In this document: piece by piece, positions 45,383 through 53,952 of the stretch
Position numbering within the stretch: position 1 is the first letter of the stretch
Layout of the letters: each line of letters begins with the position of its first letter
Source of the DNA: Enterococcus_D sp050529585
GTDB lineage: Bacteria > Bacillota > Bacilli > Lactobacillales > Enterococcaceae
Assembly: GCF_050529585.1 (NCBI RefSeq)
Contig: NZ_CP172882.1
Location: forward strand, 744,001-808,000
Length of the DNA stretch: 64,000 nucleotides
Reading direction: 5' to 3'
Position numbers and translations under genes: made by a program
The notes under the pieces: generated by a model
The model's input: the letters and a program-made list of their open reading frames with translations, nothing else
Told to the model about the DNA's origin: nothing
Databases searched by the model: none

Positions 45383-45412
45383 GAAACGAGGAAGGCGTTG
45401 CATGCCTCGTTT
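45383..45412. terminator. Terminator hairpin
   Basis: GAAACGAGG (45383-45391) and CCTCGTTTC (45404-45412) pair between the convergent IIC and ArsD-like genes; T-tracts are poor. Confidence 0.55.
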
Positions 45413-45744
45413 CATGATAATTCTGGCTCTTGTAAACTGATACCAGATTGGGTGAATTGTTCCCATTCGGAAATGGTTGGTAATCGACCTGAAATAACCA
45501 ACACATCATTCAAGAAGACCATTGGCAGACAACATACATCTTGTGCCAGTAATTGTTGATAAACAGTTTCGTTTTTCAGAAATGGGGTAATGTGTTCTAT
45601 CATGTAGTGGCAATTGATGGTTAAGGGTGTGCCATGAATCTTTTTGTGGCTTTGGTACGTGTCTTCCGCTTTTTTTAACTGATGTAGCAATTGGTATTCG
45701 CGTGTCTCTTGATTTTGTATGGCGTAGATGGTGATTTTGGGCAT
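45412..45744 (-). CDS. ArsD-like thioredoxin-fold protein without the arsenic-binding cysteines
   Basis: 110 residues from ATG 45744 (AAGGAGATCTCA upstream; longer in-frame starts have none). The C-terminal half (FLKNETVYQQLLAQ, LPMVFLNDVLVISGRLPTISEWEQF) closely follows the pattern of the arsenic metallochaperone ArsD. The N-terminal strand MPKITIYAIQNQE lacks the Cys12-Cys13/Cys18 arsenic site; the only nearby pair is a Cys-Cys before the cis-Pro (DVCCLP). No ArsA or ArsB gene is adjacent, so an arsenic role is doubtful. Confidence 0.7.
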   Translation of the reverse strand: MPKITIYAIQNQETREYQLLHQLKKAEDTYQSHKKIHGTPLTINCHYMIEHITPFLKNETVYQQLLAQDVCCLPMVFLNDVLVISGRLPTISEWEQFTQSGISLQEPELS

Positions 45745-45879
45745 TGAGATCTCCTTTTTTAGTGGATGCATGATCAAACATGTATGATTATGAAACATTT
45801 TATCATAATCACCCATAGGTTTCATCTTGTATAAGGGGATTTGATCATGAGATGATTCTATTACTCTGAACGATGAAAA

Positions 45880-45919
45880 AAAGAAGACAAAGGACGATGA
45901 CTCGTCCTTTGTCTTCTTT
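45880..45919. terminator. Terminator after the NMT1-like binding protein
   Basis: AAAGAAGACAAAGGACGA and TCGTCCTTTGTCTTCTTT form an 18-bp perfect stem with loop TGAC. Confidence 0.88.
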
Positions 45920-45946
45920 CATATAGTCGTTAAATCAGCGACGCTT

Positions 45947-46924
45947 TTATTTGTCGGTAAGAAAATCAACATTCACCAATTCATCATACGTATAGCTTTG
46001 ATCGATTTGACCTTTGTCTTTGGTCCAAGCAATGATGTTCTCAAATTGATCTTGAGGAACTGCTTGGGCATAGGGGTAATCTTCGGTTTGGCTATCTAAA
46101 TAGGTGCTCATGGCTTCAGGAAATTGATAATCTGCTAGGATGTCGGCATAGTCTTTGGCACTGTGGGCATTCATATAATCGATGGCTTCATTATAGGCTT
46201 CATAAAAAGCTTTGATATCTTGTGGTCGATTGTCGATAACATCTGTCATAAATTGCAAGGTACCGCCTTTGATCCCTGCTTCTTTTGAACTACCTAGAAC
46301 AATAGCACCTTGTGCAGCCAGCATACTGGCTTGAGGTTCTGTGTAAACCGCACCATCGACCTGATCACTCAACAAGGCTTCTGATCGGGCAGAAAAAGAA
46401 GCAATATCTACGATTTCATAAGTAAAATCTTCCTCATCAGCGAATTGATCCATGATATATTCAAGAATGAAGTTTGGTACGAGTGTGACTTTCTTATCGG
46501 CTAATCCACGCATATCGGTGATCCCTGAATTTGGGGAAGCCAAAATTTTGAAATCTTCCAGAATATCAGAAGTAATCATCATATCGATGTCGTTTTGTTT
46601 GAAAGTCGCTTCGGTCATGACATCGCTGATGGTGCCTTGCAGTTCTCCTGCTTGAACGGCGACATTACGGTCATTGGGTGAGGTGAAAGATTTGATTGCA
46701 ACGTTCAACCCTTTTTCCGTAAAGAAGCCTTCTTCTTGTGCCAAAATAATTGGAATCGCTGATTCAGCAGGTAAGATGCCAACATTTAAGATTTCATCCG
46801 TTACGGCTGCTTCTTTGGCAGTTGAAGTTGTGGTTGATGAAGTGCTGGTTTGGTCATTGTTTCCGCAGGCTGCCACACTCAATGTGGTCAAGGCCAACAA
46901 ACTCATAAAAAACAGTTTTTTCAT
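45947..46924 (-). CDS. ABC transporter substrate-binding lipoprotein, NMT1/THI5-like
   Basis: 325 residues. Signal peptide with lipobox SVAAC and lipidated Cys at residue 20. The NMT1-like fold is shown by LNVGILPAESAIPIILAQEEGFF (in part), VQAGELQGTISDVM and LSDQVDGAVYTEPQASML. Relatives bind thiamine precursors, sulfonates, nitrate or riboflavin-related compounds; I cannot choose among these. It lies 9 bases downstream of the deacetylase gene and divergent from the ATPase and permease of the same importer. Confidence 0.9.
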   Translation of the reverse strand: MKKLFFMSLLALTTLSVAACGNNDQTSTSSTTTSTAKEAAVTDEILNVGILPAESAIPIILAQEEGFFTEKGLNVAIKSFTSPNDRNVAVQAGELQGTISDVMTEATFKQNDIDMMITSDILEDFKILASPNSGITDMRGLADKKVTLVPNFILEYIMDQFADEEDFTYEIVDIASFSARSEALLSDQVDGAVYTEPQASMLAAQGAIVLGSSKEAGIKGGTLQFMTDVIDNRPQDIKAFYEAYNEAIDYMNAHSAKDYADILADYQFPEAMSTYLDSQTEDYPYAQAVPQDQFENIIAWTKDKGQIDQSYTYDELVNVDFLTDK

Positions 46925-46933
46925 TTTATTTCC

Positions 46934-47671
46934 TCATTTCGTCAATAGTTCTTTAAATGCCGCTAGCGGCATATTGAAAGGAATCACGTCTCGATGTAGT
47001 TCCATCGGCGGGGTTGTGGCAGTGTTGCAGCCAGGTTTGGTTGTAAAAGCCAATTTGAAGTTTGCTTCTTTTAAGGTATTGATCGTTCCTTGGTCGTAAA
47101 AACCAAAAGGATAAGCAAATACATCTTTGATCGTTACCCATTGATTGCAACGGGCAAGGTCTGTCGCAAAATCAGTGGGTTTTTCCCACATCGAACGGCT
47201 TTTTAGCCCCTTGCGTTCATGGAAATGGTGGGTGTGGTTGGCGTATTCGAAGACGTCAGTCATCGCCAATAGTTCTGTTTGACTTAATGTCTGTGAATAA
47301 TCAGGATCATAAGGACGCGGCTGATCGAAGAGCCATCCTGTGACGACGAAAACACTGGCATGAAAGCCGGCTTCCTTCAATAAAGGATAGGCATATTCTT
47401 TCATTGATTGGTAGCAATCATCAAATGTCAGCAACACTGATTTTTCTGGAATCGGTTGTTGCGCAAAAAGATAGGCTTTCACTTCATCTAAAGTCAGCGT
47501 ATGATAATTTTCTGCTTTCAAAAAGGCCAATTGTTGTTTAAAATGAGATGTACTGTTGAATAAAGGCAGTGGCATTGCGTCTTGATAGCCATCTGCTACT
47601 GCGATCGGTCTTGGGTGATCAAGCAGTTCTTGTTCAGGACGTATTTCATGAAATACGAGGGTCCGAAACAT
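46934..47671 (-). CDS. Polysaccharide deacetylase family protein (NodB domain)
   Basis: 245 residues from ATG 47671 (AGGAAGGA upstream). NodB homology motifs: VLLTFDDCYQSM (metal Asp pair), ASVFVVTGWL, the His motif in YANHTHHFH, and FAYPFGFYDQGTINTLKE. No signal peptide is evident, so it may act in the cytoplasm, possibly on a small amide rather than a polymer. Co-transcribed with the NMT1-like binding protein, which makes a role in processing the imported compound plausible. Confidence 0.87.
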   Translation of the reverse strand: MFRTLVFHEIRPEQELLDHPRPIAVADGYQDAMPLPLFNSTSHFKQQLAFLKAENYHTLTLDEVKAYLFAQQPIPEKSVLLTFDDCYQSMKEYAYPLLKEAGFHASVFVVTGWLFDQPRPYDPDYSQTLSQTELLAMTDVFEYANHTHHFHERKGLKSRSMWEKPTDFATDLARCNQWVTIKDVFAYPFGFYDQGTINTLKEANFKLAFTTKPGCNTATTPPMELHRDVIPFNMPLAAFKELLTK

Positions 47672-47721
47672 AGTCAATCCTTCCTTTCTTATTACTGAAA
47701 CAACAAATAGTATAGCACGAA

Positions 47722-47739
47722 ATGTGAATATTAACACAA
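47722..47739. promoter_or_regulatory. Rex/Crp-like inverted repeat in a divergent promoter
   Basis: ATGTGAATATTAACACAA has TGTG/CACA half sites. It matches 11 of 14 fixed positions of the Rex operator TTGTGAAN4TTCACAA and also resembles TGTGA-N6-TCACA. It sits between the deacetylase and ATPase starts. Confidence 0.35.
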
Positions 47740-47767
47740 ATATTTTTTAAAGAAAGAAGGCTTTATC

Positions 47768-48480
47768 ATGGCAGTTATATTTGATTCTGTCAGCTTTTCT
47801 TATCATTCAAATAAGATCTTCGATGGTTTTTCGATCATATTTGAACAAGGACATTCGTACGTTTTATTAGGCAAATCGGGGGTTGGAAAAAGCACCTTAC
47901 TGTCCTTGATCAAAGGCAATCAGCAACCACAAGCAGGTACGATCACCTATAGTACACCTGCAATCATCGAGTTAGTATTTCAAGAATATCGTCTGTTTCC
48001 ATGGCAAACGGTCTATCAAGCGGTCGAGATGCCGTTAAGAATCCAAAAGATAGCCAAAGATGTTCGACAACACAAGGTAATGGACTGTTTGACCGCACTT
48101 TCATTGACGGCCCTCAAAGACCATTATCCTAACCAATTAGCGGTGGCCAAAAACAGCGGGTAGCGATGGCACGAGGATTGATCACGCAACCTGATTTTCT
48201 TTTGTTAGATGAACCAACCTCTTCATTGGATCCAGAAACCAAAGAACAGGCGCAGGCGCTGATTTATCAAGAACATCAGCGGAACCAAAATGGTTTGATC
48301 GTTGTGACCCATGATGCAGAAGAAGCGGCCTACTTGGGCAAAACAATCTTGTTGATGACCGATGATGGTGTAGAATTGATTGACAATCCAATCGAGTTTA
48401 CGAAGAATCGCCGGAACACGACTGCATTTGATCAATTTGCCCTTACGTTGAAGCACAAGGGAAGAGGTGGTGGCAAATGA
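47768..48480 (+). pseudogene. ABC transporter ATP-binding protein, frameshifted in the LSGGQ motif
   Basis: Two frames together encode one ATPase of about 237 residues: 47768-48163 carries Walker A (LGKSGVGKST, about residues 33-42) and the Q-loop (VFQEYRLFPWQ); 48166-48480 carries Walker B (FLLLDEPTSSLD), the D-loop and the H-loop (VVTHDAEEA). Between them the signature should read LSGGQKQRVAMARG, but one base is missing near 48139-48140 (TTA-GCGG instead of TTA-NGCGG), so translation ends in VAKNSG. Adding one base restores the motif. It is either inactive or a sequencing error. Its permease overlaps by 4 bases. Confidence 0.88.
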
Positions 48481-49208
48481 AGTCATGGCGGACGTTTTTG
48501 TGGGGATTGAGCAGTTTTGTGATGAGTTGGTGGGGCTTAAGTTTGCTGACAAAAAATCGCTCATTGCCGAGTCCTTGGCAAACGGCTGAGCGTTTATGGT
48601 CATTGCGCGATGTTTTATTGATACATGCAGGTGCCAGCTTATTACGGGTCATCGCTGCATTGCTGCTGGCATTGATAGTGGGCGTTCCACTCGGTATTTT
48701 TTTGGGGAAGTCAACCATGGGCGGCAAATTAATCGGGCCATTGGTTTATTTTTTATACCCGATTCCCAAAGTGGCCTTTCTGCCGATTTTTATGCTCTTT
48801 TTTGGTTTAGGCAATCAGTCGAAAGTGCTGTTGATTTTTTCTGTGATCGTTATCCAAGTGATCGTTTCGATCCGTGATGCGGTGAATGACATTCCTGAAA
48901 TATATGAAGAAGTACTGAGAAACTATACAACTAAATTTTGGCACCGATTCTATTACGTTATTTGGCCAGCGTTGTTGCCGGCATTGTTTGCTAGTCTTAG
49001 GGTCAGTATTGCCATTTCTTTGGCTTCGCTTTTTTTTGCTGAAAACTATAATACAGTGTATGGTATCGGATATTTGATACTCAGTGCGTGGGCCAAAATG
49101 GATTATCGTCAAATGATGGTCGGCGTGGTAGGCATCGCATTGATGGGCTATGGCTTATTTGCTGTGATTGATTGGTTGGAAAGAAAGACCTGTCACGGTC
49201 GAAAATGA
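48477..49208 (+). CDS. ABC transporter permease (SsuC/ThiX-like)
   Basis: 243 residues, about six membrane segments. The EAA-type loop is YEEVLRNYTTKFWHRFYYVIWPAL (in part), about residues 140-165. PLGIFLGKS and YPIPKVAFLPIFMLFFGLG are typical of nitrate/sulfonate/taurine-type permeases. It overlaps the ATPase by 4 bases and would work with the NMT1-like lipoprotein encoded divergently. Confidence 0.92.
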   Translation: MKSWRTFLWGLSSFVMSWWGLSLLTKNRSLPSPWQTAERLWSLRDVLLIHAGASLLRVIAALLLALIVGVPLGIFLGKSTMGGKLIGPLVYFLYPIPKVAFLPIFMLFFGLGNQSKVLLIFSVIVIQVIVSIRDAVNDIPEIYEEVLRNYTTKFWHRFYYVIWPALLPALFASLRVSIAISLASLFFAENYNTVYGIGYLILSAWAKMDYRQMMVGVVGIALMGYGLFAVIDWLERKTCHGRK

Positions 49209-49245
49209 GAAGGACAAGAGAAAAATAAAAATTTTATGTTAGTTC

Positions 49246-49302
49246 GTGTATTTCCACACAAAATGGACTATACTAAGAGCAAATCAGTGAGAACCATTCT
49301 CA
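49246..49302 (+). promoter_or_regulatory. Promoter region with a Fur-like box
   Basis: TATACT (49269-49274) is the likely -10. TGAGAACCATTCTCA (49288-49302) is a perfect 6-3-6 inverted repeat matching 12 of 15 positions of the Fur/PerR-type 7-1-7 box TGATAATNATTATCA, placed between promoter and ribosome site. A weaker GTGT-N6-ACAC repeat lies at 49246-49259. Confidence 0.45.
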
Positions 49303-49320
49303 TTCGCAAGGAGAGATTAC

Positions 49321-49554
49321 ATGAAAGAACTCGATTTGTCTCGGAATCTTTATGATTTGGTGCAGCAATATCCAGAAGTAAAAGAGATCATGGCAACCAA
49401 TGGTTTTGCAGCCATCAAGCAGCCAGGCATGTTGCAAACCGCTGGACGCTATATGACCATTCTCAAAGGGGCGCAAATGAAAAAAATACCATTGGCGCAT
49501 ATTGTGCAAGTATTTGAAGAAGCCGGTTTTCTTGTGAAAGGAGACGCTAAATGA
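49321..49554 (+). CDS. DUF1858 domain protein
   Basis: 77 residues with the DUF1858 pattern LDLSRNLYDLVQQYPEVKEIMATNGF (in part), a helical fold related to the N-terminal domain of ScdA-type iron-sulfur repair proteins. Usually paired with a DUF438 protein, as here, where its stop overlaps the next ATG (ATGA). AAGGAGAG precedes the ATG. Confidence 0.88.
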   Translation: MKELDLSRNLYDLVQQYPEVKEIMATNGFAAIKQPGMLQTAGRYMTILKGAQMKKIPLAHIVQVFEEAGFLVKGDAK

Positions 49555-50855
49555 CCACAAAAATACAAAGACAAGAGCGGATCGTCGAAATTTTGAGCTT
49601 GTTACATCAAGGCGGCTCTTTTGAAGAAGCCAAGCGCTTGTTCAATGAAGAATTCGATGGTGTCGATGTGACCGAAATTACTGCGGCGGAGAAAGCCTTG
49701 ATTCAAAGTGGATTGAATCCTTCAGAAATCCAGCGACTCTGCAATATCCATGCAGCAGTTTTCAAAGGATCCATCAATGAGATCCATCATTCAAATGAAG
49801 AATATGGGCAACCTGGACATCCAGTACATACCTTGAAACTTGAAAATCAAGTCTTACAGTCTTTGTTGACAGATGAAATCGATCACTTGTTAGCGAAGAT
49901 TCAGAAAGGGGATTGGCGTCAGAAAGCCCGATTACAAGATGCCCTCAAAGATCTAGGGCAAATCGATACACACTATGGCCGTAAAGAAACCTTGATTTTT
50001 TCTTATATGGAAAAATATGGCATCACTGCACCGCCAAAAGTCATGTGGGGCGTTGATGATGATATTCGCAAGGCCATCAAGGATATCAATCAATATCTAT
50101 CCTCAGATAAAGCTGCGTATAATCCGCTGAGTGAAAAATGGCAAGCATTAAAGACTGAAATCGAAGAAATGATTTTTAAGGAAGAAGAAATCATGATACC
50201 AATGACACTTGATGTCTTTAGTTTAGCTGATTGGCAGCAAATCGCAGCTGACAGCTTTGATATCGGGTTTGCGTTTATTCCTGACCCTTTGCCATGGAAG
50301 CCGAGTGCTGCTTCTTTAGCAAAAGAAAAAGACGCTGAACCGGCACGGCAAGCAGCGATCAAACAAGCACAAGAAACCACTGCTGGTATTGCCGCTGGCT
50401 TAGGATTTGAAGAATTTGTTGCAGAAGAAACAGACAGTCCCCTCGACGAGCACCAAATGATCAACCTGCCAACAGGTAATTTGCAGTTCAATCAATTGCT
50501 AGCTATTTTTCAAACATTGCCCGTTGATTTGACATTCGTTGACAGCGAAGAACGCGTTCGTTTTTATTCTGAAGGCAAACATCGTGTCTTTCCTCGAACC
50601 AATTCTGTACTAGGGCGAGAAGTTGTGAATTGTCATCCGCCGAAAAGCATGCACATGGTGCAGCAAATTCTGGATGATTTTCGTGCTGGAACCAGAGAAA
50701 CTGCAGATTTTTGGATCGATCTAGGCCCAAAAAAAATCTATATACGTTATTTCGCCTTGAAGGATGAAGCAGGCATGTATTTAGGTTGTTTAGAAGTGAC
50801 GCAAGACATTACCGAGATCCAAAAAATCGAGGGGCAAAGTCGGTTGTTGGATTAA
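49551..50855 (+). CDS. DUF438 / hemerythrin-like / PAS protein
   Basis: 434 residues. Residues about 1-75 form DUF438, about 80-230 a hemerythrin-like bundle with candidate metal ligands in HPVHTLKLEN and THYGRKETLIF, and about 310-430 a PAS-type sensor domain (VDLTFVDSEERVRFYSEGKHRVFPR, in part; REVVNCHPPKS). Such proteins with DUF1858 partners are thought to sense or handle oxygen or nitric oxide and support iron-sulfur repair in anaerobic Firmicutes. That role is inference; a Fur-like box upstream fits an iron or oxidative link. Confidence 0.88.
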   Translation: MTTKIQRQERIVEILSLLHQGGSFEEAKRLFNEEFDGVDVTEITAAEKALIQSGLNPSEIQRLCNIHAAVFKGSINEIHHSNEEYGQPGHPVHTLKLENQVLQSLLTDEIDHLLAKIQKGDWRQKARLQDALKDLGQIDTHYGRKETLIFSYMEKYGITAPPKVMWGVDDDIRKAIKDINQYLSSDKAAYNPLSEKWQALKTEIEEMIFKEEEIMIPMTLDVFSLADWQQIAADSFDIGFAFIPDPLPWKPSAASLAKEKDAEPARQAAIKQAQETTAGIAAGLGFEEFVAEETDSPLDEHQMINLPTGNLQFNQLLAIFQTLPVDLTFVDSEERVRFYSEGKHRVFPRTNSVLGREVVNCHPPKSMHMVQQILDDFRAGTRETADFWIDLGPKKIYIRYFALKDEAGMYLGCLEVTQDITEIQKIEGQSRLLD

Positions 50856-50978
50856 GGATCGTTGTGGGATGCTTGAGATGGTAACTTATTTCTCCATAGA
50901 AGAAATCCTTGTTATAATGAACTGGATAAGCAAAAATAGGATGGGTTCTATTTTCTGTTTTTGATCGGGGGATAAGTC

Positions 50979-51755
50979 ATGACAGGTTTCTTATATTTTA
51001 TTGTTATCATTATCGCAAATACAATAGGCGCAGTCTCCGGTATGGGGGGCGGTGTGTTGATCAAACCCATGCTCGATTTTATTGGAGCGCATTCTGTTGC
51101 CGCCATATCTTTTTACTCGGCAACTGCTGTTTTAACCATGTCGATTGTTTCCACAGCCAGACAACTGAAGTCTGGGCAACAACTTGATTGGCAAGTGGTT
51201 GGCTGGGTTTCAAGTGGTGCCGTTTTTGGTGGTATTATCGGGAATACCGCGTTTGATTTCTTATTGAGCTATTTTAGAAATGATGCTGTTGTTCAACTGA
51301 TACAAATCGTTTTAACTATCCTAACGCTGCTCTTTGCGTTCTTCTATACAAAGTATCACTGGCGAGGCTTTCATTTGCAATCTGTCATTTGGTATCTTTT
51401 GTGTGGCTTGGTTCTTGGTTTTTTGGCCAGTTTATTGGGTATCGGTGGCGGACCAATCAATGTATCTTTGTTGATGCTTCTTTTTGGCTTGCCTATCAAA
51501 GAAGCAACGGTCTATTCGATTTGTACGATTTTCTTTTCCCAACTGGCAAAAATCATGTCTATGGTACTAGGTACCGGCTTGCATCAATATGATTTGTCGA
51601 TGCTTTGGTTTATTATCCCAGCAGCTATACTTGGCGGTCTGTTAGGGGCAAAAGCAAGCCGAGTACTGAGTGCTGAAAGAGTCACTGTTATTTTTCAATT
51701 GGTTATTCTTCTTGTATTGATAATCAATATTTATAATGGAATCCAATTGTTATAA
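50979..51755 (+). CDS. TauE/SafE family sulfite/anion exporter
   Basis: 258 residues, about eight membrane segments in two similar halves, each with a glycine-rich motif (GAVSGMGGGVLIKPML near residue 15 and LASLLGIGGGPINVSLL near residue 150). The family exports sulfite, sulfoacetate or related organic anions. It lies 123 bases downstream of the DUF438 gene, so co-regulation is possible but not shown. Confidence 0.9.
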   Translation: MTGFLYFIVIIIANTIGAVSGMGGGVLIKPMLDFIGAHSVAAISFYSATAVLTMSIVSTARQLKSGQQLDWQVVGWVSSGAVFGGIIGNTAFDFLLSYFRNDAVVQLIQIVLTILTLLFAFFYTKYHWRGFHLQSVIWYLLCGLVLGFLASLLGIGGGPINVSLLMLLFGLPIKEATVYSICTIFFSQLAKIMSMVLGTGLHQYDLSMLWFIIPAAILGGLLGAKASRVLSAERVTVIFQLVILLVLIINIYNGIQLL

Positions 51756-51773
51756 AATTTTTACGTAAAAAAT

Positions 51774-51840
51774 AAACAACAGACACACCTTACAGAAACC
51801 AATTGGAAAATGGTTTGATCAGGTGTGTCTGTTGTTTTTT
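51774..51840 (+). terminator. Strong rho-independent terminator
   Basis: AAACAACAGACACACCT pairs with AGGTGTGTCTGTTGTTT; an inner AAACCA/TGGTTT stem forms in the loop, and eight T follow. Confidence 0.88.
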
Positions 51841-51857
51841 TTCGAATCAGACAAAGA

Positions 51858-51880
51858 ATTACCAGTCAAAAAGTGGTAAT
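51858..51880 (-). terminator. Short hairpin after the DUF378 gene
   Basis: ATTACCA (51858-51864) and TGGTAAT (51874-51880) pair; on the minus strand TCTTTG follows. Confidence 0.4.
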
Positions 51881-51910
51881 TAGAATTGGCGTATCGTGAT
51901 GCGACAACGA

Positions 51911-52126
51911 TCAATCAAGGGTCTGCTGCTGTGCGATCCCTGGGAAAAATTTGAGACAGTAAAGAGCACTGATCCCAACGAGCACATAAATCACTTTAGC
52001 AACGATCGATGTGCTGCTGCCGGTGATCGTAGCAATGAGGTCAAATTCAAATAACCCAACAAGCAGCCAATTGATTCCGCCGATGATCAAGATCGCCAAC
52101 GCAATGCCATCAAATGTTTTTAGCAT
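51911..52126 (-). CDS. DUF378 family small membrane protein
   Basis: 71 residues, two membrane segments, with the DUF378 pattern LAILIIGGINWLLVGLFEFDLIA and VYVLVG-type second helix (VIYVLVGISALY). Conserved and widespread; function unknown. AAAGGAG precedes the ATG. It follows the YrhK-like gene by about 35 bases on the same strand. Confidence 0.88.
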   Translation of the reverse strand: MLKTFDGIALAILIIGGINWLLVGLFEFDLIATITGSSTSIVAKVIYVLVGISALYCLKFFPGIAQQQTLD

Positions 52127-52161
52127 CGTATTCTCCTTTCTGTCATGTATGTGAAGAAGGA

Positions 52162-52497
52162 CTACCCTTCGTCATCACTGATCGTCACGTCTTTTTGCTT
52201 ATCACCAGACTGATTTCGCTCGTCATAAATAAATACATGCCGGACGATTTTGATCAATGGACGAATCGTCAAGAAAATACCGCCGATCAGATAAGCAACC
52301 GTGCCATAGATTGCGGGTAATTTCGTGAGTGAAACGATGCTGCCGAAGATATAAAATAGTCCTGTTAAGATATCGTTGGTCAATGAAATCAACATGTAGC
52401 GGTTTTCAAAGTAAATGCGAAAACGTCCACCTTTGATGATGACATCTTCTTCTTTCCCAGGATCAAATTGATGCTCATTGCGCTTGATTTTGGGCAT
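52162..52497 (-). CDS. YrhK-like membrane protein
   Basis: 111 residues with two membrane segments. IKGGRFRIYFENRYMLISLTNDI (in part) followed by GLFYIFGSIVSL and YLIGGIFLTIRPLIKIVRH matches the YrhK domain family. The C-terminus is charged and probably cytoplasmic. Function unknown. Lies between the zinc dehydrogenase and DUF378 genes, all on the minus strand. Confidence 0.75.
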   Translation of the reverse strand: MPKIKRNEHQFDPGKEEDVIIKGGRFRIYFENRYMLISLTNDILTGLFYIFGSIVSLTKLPAIYGTVAYLIGGIFLTIRPLIKIVRHVFIYDERNQSGDKQKDVTISDDEG

Positions 52498-52522
52498 GTT
52501 CCATCACCGATCCTTTTTCACA

Positions 52523-53656
52523 TTAAGGTTTCAAAACGACTTTGATATTGTTGTCTGCTTTTTGATCAAAAATCTCATAGGCTTTGGCGGCATCAGCTAG
52601 TGGCATAGTATGGGTAATGATTTGCGTTGGATCGATTTCATCGTTGGCAATCATATCGTAAATTTTTGGCATCAAATGAATGACGGGTGCTTGTCCATGT
52701 TTGACATCCACATTGCGCATAAAGAATTCTTGCAATGGATAAGAGGACGCTGGCGTCATATACACACCAGTAATTTGCACCGTACCGAATTTTTTGACGG
52801 CTTTGGCGGCCATTTGGATCGGGGAAATCGTTCCGCTTTGCAAGCTGACCAAGTTTTTGGCTTTTTCTTTTACTGGTTCTAATCCGTCCATACCCACACA
52901 GTCGATGATCACATCGGCGCCACCTTTGGTTAATTCATACAGATCATCTCCGCTGGTTGCTAAATCATCTAGTTGGAATGTTTCGACTTGATTGTAACTT
53001 TGCGCTTTATCTAAACGGTGAGCGACAGGGTCGACAGCAATGACACGTTTGGCGCCAGCCATTACGGCAAATTTTTGGGCAAAAAGACCAACTGGGCCAG
53101 ACCCTAAGACAATCACGGTATCATCTTTTTTGACGCCCGCGTTTTGTACACTCCAATAAGCAGTAGGCAAAATATCTGATAAGAACAAGACTTTTTCATC
53201 TGGAAGAGAAGATTCAGGGACAATAAACGAGGTGAAGTCAGCAAAGGGAACCCGCAAGTATTCCGCTTGACCTCCCCAGTGGTTGCCATTTAACTTACCG
53301 AAGCCAAATAAGCCGCCATAAATGGACTCTGTTGAAGAATTGTCACATTGGCTCTCCATCTCATGTTGACAAAAGTGACAATGCCCACAACCGATATTAA
53401 ATGGAATGACGACGCGATCCCCTTTTTTTAGGTTGCGTACTTGACTGCCCACTTCTTCAACGATACCCATTGGTTCATGGCCAACGACATAGCCTTCTTC
53501 AAGTACAGGCCCCCCGTGATGGTAGAGATGTAGATCCGATCCGCAAATCGCAGTTGCTGTGATGCGAATAATTACGTCAGTAGGTTCTTGGATGATCGGA
53601 TCATCCACACGACGAACCTCCATCTTTTGATTTCCTTGCCAAGTTACTGCATGCAT
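52523..53656 (-). CDS. Zinc-dependent alcohol dehydrogenase (formaldehyde dehydrogenase-like)
   Basis: 377 residues from ATG 53656 (AAGGAGG upstream). Medium-chain dehydrogenase with catalytic-zinc region CGSDLHLYHHG and GHEPMGIVEEVG, a structural-zinc loop with four Cys (GCGHCHFCQHEMESQC, about residues 94-110), and NAD-binding GSGPVGLFAQKFA (about 185-197). The extended length and MESQC...GFGKLNG region resemble the FDH-like subgroup. The true substrate is unknown. Confidence 0.92.
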   Translation of the reverse strand: MHAVTWQGNQKMEVRRVDDPIIQEPTDVIIRITATAICGSDLHLYHHGGPVLEEGYVVGHEPMGIVEEVGSQVRNLKKGDRVVIPFNIGCGHCHFCQHEMESQCDNSSTESIYGGLFGFGKLNGNHWGGQAEYLRVPFADFTSFIVPESSLPDEKVLFLSDILPTAYWSVQNAGVKKDDTVIVLGSGPVGLFAQKFAVMAGAKRVIAVDPVAHRLDKAQSYNQVETFQLDDLATSGDDLYELTKGGADVIIDCVGMDGLEPVKEKAKNLVSLQSGTISPIQMAAKAVKKFGTVQITGVYMTPASSYPLQEFFMRNVDVKHGQAPVIHLMPKIYDMIANDEIDPTQIITHTMPLADAAKAYEIFDQKADNNIKVVLKP

Positions 53657-53952
53657 TATTTTTCCTCCTTTTGATTTCTGGCGAACGGACAAACATTGGG
53701 CTGCTGGAACAAATGTCTTATACTAGTTTTTCTCAAAAATCGATAATGGATAATTTAATTCTGCAGTGATTTTGAAGATTTGACAACGATAATGCTCAAA
53801 CGGGTGAAAACGAGCGGTAAAGATCTATTTTTTTCCAGTGAGAACAAATGATTTGCGAAAACGGCCGATCCATGACAGTATAGAATCGAAGCATGTCCAT
53901 CAGGATAGATGGAATCAAACGGCGATTGCCAGTTTTTTAAGGAGGAGTAATC
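53657..53952. other. Divergent intergenic region
   Basis: About 296 bases with no credible gene. It must hold promoters for the dehydrogenase (minus strand; TATAAG near 53710 is a candidate -10) and for the zinc-ribbon protein (plus strand; TATAGAAT near 53880). No clear operator was found. Confidence 0.4.

Noticed and set aside
48166..48480. Second half of the ABC ATPase as an independent small gene
   Set aside because: It carries Walker B and H-loop only; it is the continuation of the frameshifted ATPase and has no ribosome site.
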